The translations under genes and the position numbers were made by a program. Positions 1-7,590 of a stretch of 28,877 nucleotides of DNA are shown here, piece after piece. Numbering within the stretch: position 1 is the first letter of the stretch; the number at the start of each line of letters is the position of its first letter. The notes under the pieces were generated by a model that searched no databases, was not told the DNA's origin, and saw nothing but the letters and a program-made list of their open reading frames with translations. This DNA comes from CAIZGX01 sp044371535 (GTDB lineage Bacteria; Bacteroidota; Bacteroidia; Flavobacteriales_D; Sanyastnellaceae): assembly GCA_044371535.1 (NCBI GenBank), contig JBILTL010000015.1:1-28877 (forward strand), given 5' to 3'.

Positions 1-362
1 AACGCGATTTCGAACCAGGAATTCACGTTCAACCGGAAGATGCTGCTGATCCTGTTACAGACAACGATCAAATCTATGTTTGTGTATCTCTTGATTTAGT
101 AGGCGTTGAAGAAGGTTCATTAACAAAAACTTCTTTCAGCGTTTTCCCAAATCCAACAACTTCTGAATTGAACATTCAGTTGAATGCAAATGAAAACGGA
201 GTAATCCGCATCTTCAATGCAAACGGACAATTGGTTCGTTCATTCAACAACTTCAACAACGGAATTACTAAAGTTAATGTTTCTGATCTTGCTAACGGTG
301 TGTACGATGTGCAATACCAAAACGCAAACGGAACAAGCAACCAACGTTTCGTGAAGCAATAA
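1..362 (+). CDS. C-terminal part of a secreted protein with T9SS type A sorting domain
   Basis: The reading frame is open from base 3 to the TAA at 360-362, so the gene starts before the window; about 119 residues are visible. The last ~75 residues form a typical type A T9SS C-terminal domain: a FSVFPNPTTSELNIQL beginning, a short beta strand with IRIFNANGQLV, a DLANGVYDVQY turn, and a basic end FVKQ. In this family the domain takes the cargo across the outer membrane through the type IX system and is then cleaved, leaving the protein released or anchored. The upstream ~45 residues are acidic (DAADPVTDNDQ) and give no functional clue. A strong terminator follows within 25 bases. The function of the mature protein cannot be told from this fragment. 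Confidence 0.85.
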   Translation, partial: RDFEPGIHVQPEDAADPVTDNDQIYVCVSLDLVGVEEGSLTKTSFSVFPNPTTSELNIQLNANENGVIRIFNANGQLVRSFNNFNNGITKVNVSDLANGVYDVQYQNANGTSNQRFVKQ

Positions 363-382
363 GATTTCAATTTTTTATATTG

Positions 383-414
383 AAGAGGGCCGATTCGTCG
401 GCCCTTTTCTTTTT
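383..414 (+). terminator. Intrinsic terminator with UUCG loop
   Basis: A perfect 7-bp stem, GGGCCGA (387-393) and TCGGCCC (398-404), closes a TTCG tetraloop and is followed by TTTTCTTTT. Flanking A residues pair with the T run and lengthen the stem. It lies about 20 bases after the stop of the type A cargo gene and separates it from the next gene. Confidence 0.9.
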
Positions 415-432
415 ACGCAAACTATTCTGCCG

Positions 433-440
433 TTACTTTG
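433..440 (+). promoter_or_regulatory. Probable -7 box for the metallo-hydrolase gene
   Basis: TTACTTTG matches the Bacteroidota -7 consensus TAnnTTTG at 7 of 8 bases and sits 10 bases before the ATG at 451. No clear -33 TTG is seen. Confidence 0.45.
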
Positions 441-450
441 TTCTCCGTTT

Positions 451-1446
451 ATGAAGAAGACAGAGAACCCCGCGTTGAAGTATATTCATCCCAACTTCAT
501 TGAAGTAAAAACACCCCTAGACCATAACAGTCGCTTCCTCAATTTTCACACACAATTCGAGCCGAACTTCAAAGATGTGATGAAATGGAAACGCGCGACA
601 AACCCCTTTCAAGCCGAGAAAAAAATGGGAATGACGGGGCCTGAAGTTGCAGAAAATTTCAATTGGTTAAATGGAAATGAAGACGGAATAGTGTGGTTAG
701 GGCATGCCTGTTTTTTCATGCGAATAAACGGTTTGAATTTGATTACCGACCCTGTATTCGAAAAACTATCTCCCTTCCATAAACGCTACACTACGCTCCC
801 TTTCCACATAAATGAATTGCCTGAAATAGATTACATACTTTTAAGTCACAATCATCGCGATCATTTGAGCGGAAAAACGTTAAAAAGTATTTTAAAAAAA
901 TCGAAAGATGCCAAGGTCTTAACCGGATTGAAAATGGGATCGGTCATTCGCAGTTTAACCGGACATAAAGACATCGAAGAAGCGGGATGGTATCAAGTAT
1001 TTTCTGAATTGAAAAACAATCTTTCGATTTCATTTATGCCCGCACAGCATTGGGCCAAGCGCGGTTTGTTCGACTACAACGAGCACCTATGGGGAGCATT
1101 CGTTATTCAGTCTGAAAACACCACCATTTACTTCAGTGGAGATACGGGATACAACACCCATCTAAAAGAAGTTGGTGATTATTTCAATATCGATTATTGC
1201 ATCATTGGCATTGGCGCGTACCAGCCCGAATGGTTTATGAAACAAAATCACATCTCTCCGAAAGACGCGCTGCGTGCAGCACAAGAAATGAAAGCCAAGA
1301 AAATGATTCCCATGCATTTCGGATGTTTCGACTTATCAGATGAGCCTGTTATGGAACCGTTGGAAAACTTACTTAGCTTGAAACAAAGCGAAGTGCATTC
1401 AACAGAAATAGTTCTTCAGAAAATCGGAGAGTTCATTTCCCTATAA
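451..1446 (+). CDS. Metallo-beta-lactamase-fold hydrolase, NAPE-PLD/UlaG-like
   Basis: 331 aa, no signal peptide, so probably cytoplasmic. The dinuclear zinc motif HxHxDH is intact (H133, H135, D137, H138), with further likely ligands H200 (PAQHWAKRG), D231 (SGDTGY) and H289 (IPMHFGCF). The order of blocks, VWLGHACFFMRINGLNLITD (81-100), LSHNHRDHLSG and MKQNHISPKDA, is that of bacterial relatives of N-acyl-phosphatidylethanolamine phospholipase D. The known family reaction is hydrolysis of a phosphodiester in N-acylated phospholipids; the substrate here is unknown, and bacterial members may act on other phosphodiesters or lactones. The ATG at 451 gives a family-like N-terminus and has a -7-like box just upstream. 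It stands alone between a terminator and the secreted-protein gene at 1514. Confidence 0.85.
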   Translation: MKKTENPALKYIHPNFIEVKTPLDHNSRFLNFHTQFEPNFKDVMKWKRATNPFQAEKKMGMTGPEVAENFNWLNGNEDGIVWLGHACFFMRINGLNLITDPVFEKLSPFHKRYTTLPFHINELPEIDYILLSHNHRDHLSGKTLKSILKKSKDAKVLTGLKMGSVIRSLTGHKDIEEAGWYQVFSELKNNLSISFMPAQHWAKRGLFDYNEHLWGAFVIQSENTTIYFSGDTGYNTHLKEVGDYFNIDYCIIGIGAYQPEWFMKQNHISPKDALRAAQEMKAKKMIPMHFGCFDLSDEPVMEPLENLLSLKQSEVHSTEIVLQKIGEFISL

Positions 1447-1513
1447 AAATCATCTTATCTTCATAAAGCCACAAAAAAACAGTAAATTGCATCACCTGCC
1501 TTATCTGTTTTCC

Positions 1514-3496
1514 ATGAAATGCATCGCAACGTTCGTATTTGTTTTCCTTTTCGCTTCGCAATTTTTTGCGCAAAGCGTAAGCGATTGCAACGGGGCCATA
1601 CAGTTGTGTGAGAACGTCTATACGGAAGCCAACGCTACTTCGACCTTTGGAAATATATTCGAACCTACAGGAGCATGCAACAGCGGCACAGAGACCAGTT
1701 CCATGTGGTACACCTTCACGGTAACCGAATCTGGAAATATGGGGTTCGTGCTAGATCCTGCGGATATTGATGCCGATTACGATTGGGGAATGTTTAACAT
1801 CACAGACAACGGCTGCGCGGGTATCATGAACGGAACTTCCCCAGAGGTGAGCTGCAATTCCTACGGTCTTTTCTTCGGATCAGGTCCAACCGGAATTTCT
1901 ACAACAGACGGAGGAACTGGAAATTCCAATGGACCAGGAGATCTCAATGGGCCTGCCTTCAATGGCGATTTAAATGTTGTTGCCGGACAAACATACGCTT
2001 TGGTCGTTATGAATTGGTCGAACAGCGCAAGCGGATACACGATTGATTTCTCTAATTCAACAGCTTCGCTATTTGATGATGTAAACCCAACAATTTTAAA
2101 CATCACAACCGACTGCAACAATCCGGGGGTTATTGTAGAATTTGACGAAAACATTGTAACCACTTCCATTCAACCCGTAGACTTTCAATTAACTGGACCT
2201 TCAGGAAATGTAACCATAAATTCCATTCAGCTTCCCGCCCCCAACTCGCCCGGAAACCCTTCTGTAACACTTGTTCCAACGTTAGGCAATCTTCCTCCTG
2301 GAAACTACACCTTGGCAATCTCAGATCTTGCAGGCTACGTAACAGACGCCTGCGGAAATACCGCCTCGGGATCATTTGATTTTGTTGTTTCTCCGTTAGA
2401 AGTTTCTGTTTTCGCGGGCACAGATACTGTTATTTGTCCAGGAGGTACAGCCAACCTTTTAGCAACTGGAAATTTCAATTCCGTACAATGGCTCAACGGT
2501 CCTTCAACAGCAAGTTTCAACGTGCAGAATTCAGGGAATTACCAAGTCACTGCAACGCTCAACGGTTGTTCGGTAACAGATGTGGTCAATGTCTCAGTTA
2601 TTTCTCTTCCGAATTGGAATCTAGGTCCAGATGTTACCGTCTGCGCAGATCAACCTTATTCATATTCTACGAGCCAAAGCGTTTTATGGGGAAATGGAAC
2701 CACAGGGACATCTATGCCTATTTCTTCGTCAGGAATGATTTACGGCACTTACTTCTATCAGGGCTGTCCAATGCCCGACAGCGCGTTTGTAACAGTAATA
2801 ACGCCGCCTGTAATTGATTTGGGGCTAGATACAACGCTCTGTACAGGAGAGAGCATCAGTTTTTCCTTCAATGAGCAACTTACTTGGAACGCTAGCACAC
2901 TTTCTTCGTCTTTCCAAACGAACATTGAGGGGCTTGTCACCGCTTCCTATTCAGACGGTGTGTGCAATGTCTCTGACTCTGTTTTCATTTCAATCCTTGA
3001 CCCGATTGTAATTCCAATTGGAAACAATTACACCTACTGTCAGGGAGATACGGTAACGCTTACAGCATCTTCACCTACGGCTGAATATTTTTTATGGTTT
3101 GATGGAACCGATCTTTCAACACATCTTTTTTATGAATCTGGAAATTATTCCGTAACCGTTTCGAATGTTTGTGAATCGGTATCACGAAGTTGGAATATGG
3201 AATTCGACGATTGCAACATTTACGTCTATGTGCCGAATTCCTTCACGCCGAATGGCGATGGAATCAACGACGTTTGGTATCCGGAAATTAATGGTTGGAC
3301 AGAAGTAGAAACACTTGTGTTTAATCGTTGGGGTGAAATTATTTTCTCTAGCACAAATCCGAATTCACCTTGGATGGGTGAAGTAAGAAATGGAAGTTAT
3401 TTCGCCCCCGATGGCGTTTATAGCTACGTTATAAAAGCAAAATTCACGAGCGGTGAAGCTCGTGAATTCAATGGTTTTATATGTCTTATTCGTTAG
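1514..3496 (+). CDS. Secreted Ig/PKD-like protein with T9SS type B (gliding-motility) C-terminal domain
   Basis: 660 aa. The ATG at 1514 is preferred over an in-frame TTG at 1487 because it places a clean signal peptide first (MKCIATFVFVFLFASQFFAQ). Residues ~25-190 form a beta-rich domain with DCNGAIQLC, SMWYTFTVTESG, DYDWG and EVSCN. The same block pattern begins the 2040-aa protein at 7591-13713. Residues ~195-310 resemble an Ig-like/SbsA-type module (DENIVTTSIQPVDFQLTG). Several ~80-residue Ig/PKD-like modules follow, each with a Cys pair (VICPGGTANL, TVCADQPYSY, TLCTGESISF). The last ~90 residues are the type B sorting domain: YVPNSFTPNGDGINDVW, FNRWGEIIF, DGVYSYVIKA and terminal LIR. 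Expected location is the cell surface or medium. Its TAG overlaps the stop of the convergent gene by 4 bases. The ligand is unknown. Confidence 0.85.
   Translation: MKCIATFVFVFLFASQFFAQSVSDCNGAIQLCENVYTEANATSTFGNIFEPTGACNSGTETSSMWYTFTVTESGNMGFVLDPADIDADYDWGMFNITDNGCAGIMNGTSPEVSCNSYGLFFGSGPTGISTTDGGTGNSNGPGDLNGPAFNGDLNVVAGQTYALVVMNWSNSASGYTIDFSNSTASLFDDVNPTILNITTDCNNPGVIVEFDENIVTTSIQPVDFQLTGPSGNVTINSIQLPAPNSPGNPSVTLVPTLGNLPPGNYTLAISDLAGYVTDACGNTASGSFDFVVSPLEVSVFAGTDTVICPGGTANLLATGNFNSVQWLNGPSTASFNVQNSGNYQVTATLNGCSVTDVVNVSVISLPNWNLGPDVTVCADQPYSYSTSQSVLWGNGTTGTSMPISSSGMIYGTYFYQGCPMPDSAFVTVITPPVIDLGLDTTLCTGESISFSFNEQLTWNASTLSSSFQTNIEGLVTASYSDGVCNVSDSVFISILDPIVIPIGNNYTYCQGDTVTLTASSPTAEYFLWFDGTDLSTHLFYESGNYSVTVSNVCESVSRSWNMEFDDCNIYVYVPNSFTPNGDGINDVWYPEINGWTEVETLVFNRWGEIIFSSTNPNSPWMGEVRNGSYFAPDGVYSYVIKAKFTSGEAREFNGFICLIR
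3430..3468 (-). terminator. Intrinsic terminator for the minus-strand gene, embedded in the convergent CDS
   Basis: A perfect 11-bp inverted repeat, AATTCACGAGC (3441-3451) and GCTCGTGAATT (3458-3468), has a 6-base loop. Read on the minus strand it lies about 25 bases after the stop at 3493 and is followed by TTGCTTTTAT, a T-rich tail. On the plus strand no T run follows directly. The same bases encode KFTSGEAREF in the sorting domain of the + gene. Confidence 0.7.
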
Positions 3497-6400
3497 CGAA
3501 CCAGCACTACAGTTCCCATTCTCTTGAATGGCTCTTCTCCAGAGTTGAACTGAATCTTGATTTCATAAACGTAAGCTCCATCTTCTGCAAAGTGTGAACC
3601 GCCGTTAACATCTCCAATCCAAACATCATTCGGATCTTTCGTGAAGAAAATTAAATCTCCCCAACGATTGTATACGCTGAAGCTATAACGTGACGTGCTC
3701 GATAAACCTGTTACCACCGGTGCGAACACATCGTTCTTACCGTCTCCATCTGGAGTAAACGAATTCGGTACATAAACATACGAACTCGTGCTCACACTAA
3801 CTGTGTAACACTGCGCATCCATACATCCACCTGCACCAACAACATCTAGGCAAGCCTCGAAAGTTTCACCAATTGCACTTGGAAGAGGGAAAGTAACGTC
3901 TTCGCTTGTGTATGAAACACCGTCGATAGTCCAGCTGTAAGTTACCCCGCCCAATGAAGCGTTATCAAAGAACACAGTACTTCCCGAAGTTGGCTCTGAA
4001 GGCGTCCAGCTGAAAGATGCAGATGGATTAGATACAACACAAACCACGTCGTTTTGAGTGATCGTTGCGCTACATCCTGCAGCATCTGTGATCATGATTC
4101 CAATATCAGAACATGAATTTCCTTCGAACAAATTACTGAATGTATTTCCGCTTCCTACCGGATTACCGTCGAGATACCAAACACAGTTACTTCCAAGCGG
4201 ATTAGATGTGTTGGTAAAGTTCACAGAAAGCGGCGAACAACCCGTTGTTGAGCTCGTTGTGAAGCTTGGAATAGGTAATGCATTTATCGTCACTTGAACA
4301 TCGTCAGTGCTCAAACATCCACTGTTATTCAGATCATAAGTAAACGTATACGTTCCTGCTCCAAGTGTGGTTGGAGAAATTTGTCCTCCCGCCGTTATAG
4401 CCCCTGGTCCTGCTGAAGTCCAAACACCTCCTGGATTAGCAGCTGTCAAAGTCTGAGCGGCAGCATTCTCACAGAATGGTCCTGCGGCTGTAATAGTAGC
4501 ATCAAGATTTCCAATTACTTGAATAGTTTCTGTGAAGGCATGCGGACAAACACCAGATGTGGTATAAGTTACTGTGTAATTATTAGCAGCCATTGATGTG
4601 TTCCCGAAAGATCCATTTGCTGCATTGTTAATACCCATTCCGCTCCAAGTTCCACCAGCTGAAGCTGCGGTAAGTGTTTGCGGAAGAGCATCCTGACAGA
4701 AAGGTCCAGCAGGAGTGATTGTCCCGTCTGGAACTGCCAATACAATAACGTCTTCAGTATCTGAATCTGGACATGCGCCACCTATGCTATAGGTCATTGT
4801 GTAAGGCCCCGGAATTAATCCAACTGGATTAAAGCTTCCTGCAGCAGAAACTCCCTGACCCGACCATGTTCCACCTCCTTGCGCCGCCGTAAGTGTTACA
4901 GCCGGAGCGTCGTTACAAATATCAGCAATGGCGTTAATGGTCGCATCCGAGTTCGCATTTACAACAACAGTTGTTGTGAAATCACGCGGACAATTGCCGC
5001 CAGTATTGTAGTTTATTAAGTATGAGTTCGCTGGTGTAGTAGGGCCTCCAAAACTTCCTGAAACTGCATTATTTATTCCAGTTCCGCTCCAAGTTCCCCC
5101 TGCACTAGCGGCAGTCATAGTAATTGGAAGTTCAGTAATACAAAACGGACCTGCAGGAGTAATCGTTCCGTCTGGAACATCCCAAACAAAGAAATCTTCT
5201 GTATCTGTTGATGGGCAAAATCCTCCGATTGAATAAGTAACGGTATTAGGTCCAATTGTCGCTAATGCGGGATCAAATGTTCCCGTTCCCGCATTAGTAA
5301 TTCCTGTTCCCGTCCAAGTTCCTCCTGTTTCGAGAGAAGAAAGCTGCACCGCTGCTATATCCGCACAATAAGGCCCTGAAGCGATAATGGTTGCATCACT
5401 TTGTGGAACAACTGTTACAACGATATCATCACTTGAAGCACAAATTCCAGAATTTACTGTAAGGGTGTAAGTCTGAGTTGTAGTCGCGGTTAATGTTGGA
5501 GAAGAAACTGTTGCGCTGCTCAAATTCGTAGCAGGAGACCAAGTGAATTGCTCGGTGCCTGTGGTTGAATTTGTAAAAGATCCTACCATAACAGAATCTA
5601 CCCCTTCACAAATACTGAAATCAAGTCCAGCAAAGGCTGCAGGAACATTCACAACTTCAATTTGTAGTCCATCTGAACCTCCACATTGACCAGGAATACT
5701 GTAATAAATATCGTGCTGACCGGGACCAACAAGCGTTGGATCGAAAACTGAAGTATTACCAAATGTGCTAACGATTCCATCCCCAGACCAAGTCCCTGTT
5801 GGATCAGCAGCAATAATCGTTTGCGGACCAACGTCTGAACACAGTGGTCCAATATCCGTAATTGTAGCATCTCCATTACCAGCAACCGTAACAGTGAAGG
5901 TAACTGGTGTTCCAATACAGGTTCCTACAGAAGGAGTGGCTGTAAAGGTTGAAAGTGCTTGACCGAGTGTTGGGTTGCTCAATAGAAAGCTTCCAATGTT
6001 TCCTTGGCCAGATCCCGGTAGACCGGAAGCAGTGTTGTCGTTGCTCCAGTTCACAACAGTACTAGATGGTGTTGCACCCCAATCAACCCCTGCGAAAGTT
6101 GCGCCATCGCAGTATAAATTCGAAACAGGTTCAATAATAGTTGGGCTTGGCCCTACTGTAATGGTAATTGTACTTGGAGTTCCAACACATGTTCCAAGTG
6201 TTGGAGTTACGGTAACTACCGAAGTGATTGATGCCGCTGTATTGTTAACAGCAGTGAATGAAGGAATAGTTCCAGTGCCTGTTGCAGGAATTCCAATTCC
6301 AGGTTGGGTGTTTGTCCATCCCAATACTGCATTTATTGGGGTTCCTGTTATTGTTTGAGTCGGAATAGTTGCACCCGCGCAAACACTGTAAGTTCCGCCT

Positions 6401-7485
6401 GGACTAACCACAGCCGATGGGGTAGGGCTAACCAAAACACTTACGGTTTGTTGCGCTTGACAACCTGCTTGCAACGCAGTACAGGTATAGGTTCCACTGT
6501 TTGTTACTTGCGGACAAGCAATGGTAGGATTTGCAGTTAATGAGGCAAAGCCCGGACCTGTCCAAGCTATCAAAAGTCCTGGAGTCGGTGTTAATCCTGA
6601 ATTAAAAGATAATGGGTTACAAACGCAAACGGGCGAGTTAGATGTTGCGTTCAATTGTGGTACTGGATTTACAACGACCGTTGTCGATCCAGAACATGTC
6701 GCTGCACCTGTAGCCGTTACTGTATACAAACCGGCATTAGCAACTTGTGCGCCCGGAATTGTTACCGATTGTCCTGTTGCTGTAAAATTGTTTGGTCCTG
6801 TCCAAGTGTAATTCGTTGCTCCGAAAGCATTTGAAGCAGCCAATGTAACTGTTGCTCCAGCGCAGTTATTTGCATTAGTAGAAGTTGCAGATGCTGTTAC
6901 AGCACAAATTGGAACACCGGAAATACTTGTTGAAGGGGGCAGCACTGTAATAGGTGTAGCGTAATCGCAACCATTTCCTCCCCAGCTTCCCCAATAACCA
7001 TCAGCAGCAGCAGAAACTGAAACTGCTAAATTTCCTGCAGCAGGTGAGTTCGCAACCGTGAGATTAACGCAAAAACTCCATGTGCAATTTCCTGCGTCGC
7101 CCCAGTCGTTTGAGGGATTTCCGTCTATTGGTCCCGTTGGTCCCTCATAAAAATATCCAGGGCCTACCGGACCTACTGCTGTGTTGTTTGTAACCAACCA
7201 AATCCAACCTTGACCACCTCCTGCAGCACCACCACAATCGGCAGGAGCAGTCACTGGCGCAACATTGGTCCAACCCGGACCTAAATTCAAATCAAACCCT
7301 TCGAACCATTCCGCTGACCCGCAACCTCCAAATCCGGTCATGGTAAAACACATCGTAACGACCGTTCCGGTTGAATACTGTCCGTTAATGGGTTGAGGAT
7401 TGAGCGTATATGTAGTTGGTCCCGGTTGTGCTTTTGCAGCAACAGACAATAGGACGGCTAAAACGATAAATAAATATTTTTTCAC
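3493..7485 (-). CDS. Large secreted multi-domain repeat protein with T9SS type B C-terminal domain
   Basis: 1330 aa, starting at a GTG that opens a signal peptide (MKKYLFIVLAVLLSVAAKAQ). Residues ~21-195 form an N-terminal domain rich in Gly, Trp and Cys (CFTMTGFGGCGSAEWFEGFD) that is not shared with the neighbour. Then come Ig/PKD-like modules (~195-695) ending with an A-type unit and an Ig-like unit. Two A-B domain pairs follow (~696-993), then a terminal A-like unit with an extra AITAGGQISP segment. A PKD-like pair (TTGCSPLSVNFTNTSNPLGS; PSASFSWTPSEP) leads to the sorting domain (YVPNSFTPDGDGKNDVF ... VYNRWGDLIF ... terminal VLVR). From residue ~195 on it is colinear with the 2040-aa product at 7591-13713. 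Likely a surface or released adhesive or matrix protein; ligand and partner are unknown. No catalytic motif is visible. Confidence 0.85.
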   Translation of the reverse strand: MKKYLFIVLAVLLSVAAKAQPGPTTYTLNPQPINGQYSTGTVVTMCFTMTGFGGCGSAEWFEGFDLNLGPGWTNVAPVTAPADCGGAAGGGQGWIWLVTNNTAVGPVGPGYFYEGPTGPIDGNPSNDWGDAGNCTWSFCVNLTVANSPAAGNLAVSVSAAADGYWGSWGGNGCDYATPITVLPPSTSISGVPICAVTASATSTNANNCAGATVTLAASNAFGATNYTWTGPNNFTATGQSVTIPGAQVANAGLYTVTATGAATCSGSTTVVVNPVPQLNATSNSPVCVCNPLSFNSGLTPTPGLLIAWTGPGFASLTANPTIACPQVTNSGTYTCTALQAGCQAQQTVSVLVSPTPSAVVSPGGTYSVCAGATIPTQTITGTPINAVLGWTNTQPGIGIPATGTGTIPSFTAVNNTAASITSVVTVTPTLGTCVGTPSTITITVGPSPTIIEPVSNLYCDGATFAGVDWGATPSSTVVNWSNDNTASGLPGSGQGNIGSFLLSNPTLGQALSTFTATPSVGTCIGTPVTFTVTVAGNGDATITDIGPLCSDVGPQTIIAADPTGTWSGDGIVSTFGNTSVFDPTLVGPGQHDIYYSIPGQCGGSDGLQIEVVNVPAAFAGLDFSICEGVDSVMVGSFTNSTTGTEQFTWSPATNLSSATVSSPTLTATTTQTYTLTVNSGICASSDDIVVTVVPQSDATIIASGPYCADIAAVQLSSLETGGTWTGTGITNAGTGTFDPALATIGPNTVTYSIGGFCPSTDTEDFFVWDVPDGTITPAGPFCITELPITMTAASAGGTWSGTGINNAVSGSFGGPTTPANSYLINYNTGGNCPRDFTTTVVVNANSDATINAIADICNDAPAVTLTAAQGGGTWSGQGVSAAGSFNPVGLIPGPYTMTYSIGGACPDSDTEDVIVLAVPDGTITPAGPFCQDALPQTLTAASAGGTWSGMGINNAANGSFGNTSMAANNYTVTYTTSGVCPHAFTETIQVIGNLDATITAAGPFCENAAAQTLTAANPGGVWTSAGPGAITAGGQISPTTLGAGTYTFTYDLNNSGCLSTDDVQVTINALPIPSFTTSSTTGCSPLSVNFTNTSNPLGSNCVWYLDGNPVGSGNTFSNLFEGNSCSDIGIMITDAAGCSATITQNDVVCVVSNPSASFSWTPSEPTSGSTVFFDNASLGGVTYSWTIDGVSYTSEDVTFPLPSAIGETFEACLDVVGAGGCMDAQCYTVSVSTSSYVYVPNSFTPDGDGKNDVFAPVVTGLSSTSRYSFSVYNRWGDLIFFTKDPNDVWIGDVNGGSHFAEDGAYVYEIKIQFNSGEEPFKRMGTVVLVR
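4507..5400 (-). repeat. Tandem coding repeat, two A-B pairs of about 447 bp
   Basis: Residues ~696-993 of the 1330-aa protein. Each pair joins an A unit (ATI...C.D...GGTWSG.G...TYSIGG.CP.SDT) and a B unit (DGTITPAGPFC...GGTWSGTGINNA...CP). Each unit is ~75 aa with two Cys about 50 residues apart. The same pairs occur seven times in the paralogue. Confidence 0.85.
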
Positions 7486-7521
7486 TACTGTAAGGTTAGG
7501 TCAAATGGTAAGGATATCTTC

Positions 7522-7548
7522 CTTATGAACATAAGACTAACAAAAATA
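7522..7548 (-). promoter_or_regulatory. Promoter of the 1330-aa gene with palindrome at the start site
   Basis: On the minus strand an exact -7 box TATTTTTG (7541-7548) lies about 55 bases before the GTG. It is followed at the expected start site by the inverted repeat CTTATG-AA-CATAAG (7522-7535), a possible operator or 5' mRNA hairpin. No terminator is evident between the two giant genes, so read-through from the upstream one is also possible. Confidence 0.55.
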
Positions 7549-7590
7549 CAAAATAGTTGCGGGGGAAATAAATTTCTAACCGCGAATTTT

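Noticed and set aside
451..1446. Metallo-beta-lactamase fold as an antibiotic-resistance gene
   Set aside because: There is no signal peptide and the motifs are of the NAPE-PLD/UlaG-like branch, not of class B beta-lactamases.
1487..1513. TTG start for the 660-aa secreted protein
   Set aside because: The ATG at 1514 gives a standard signal peptide; the extra nine residues would precede it.
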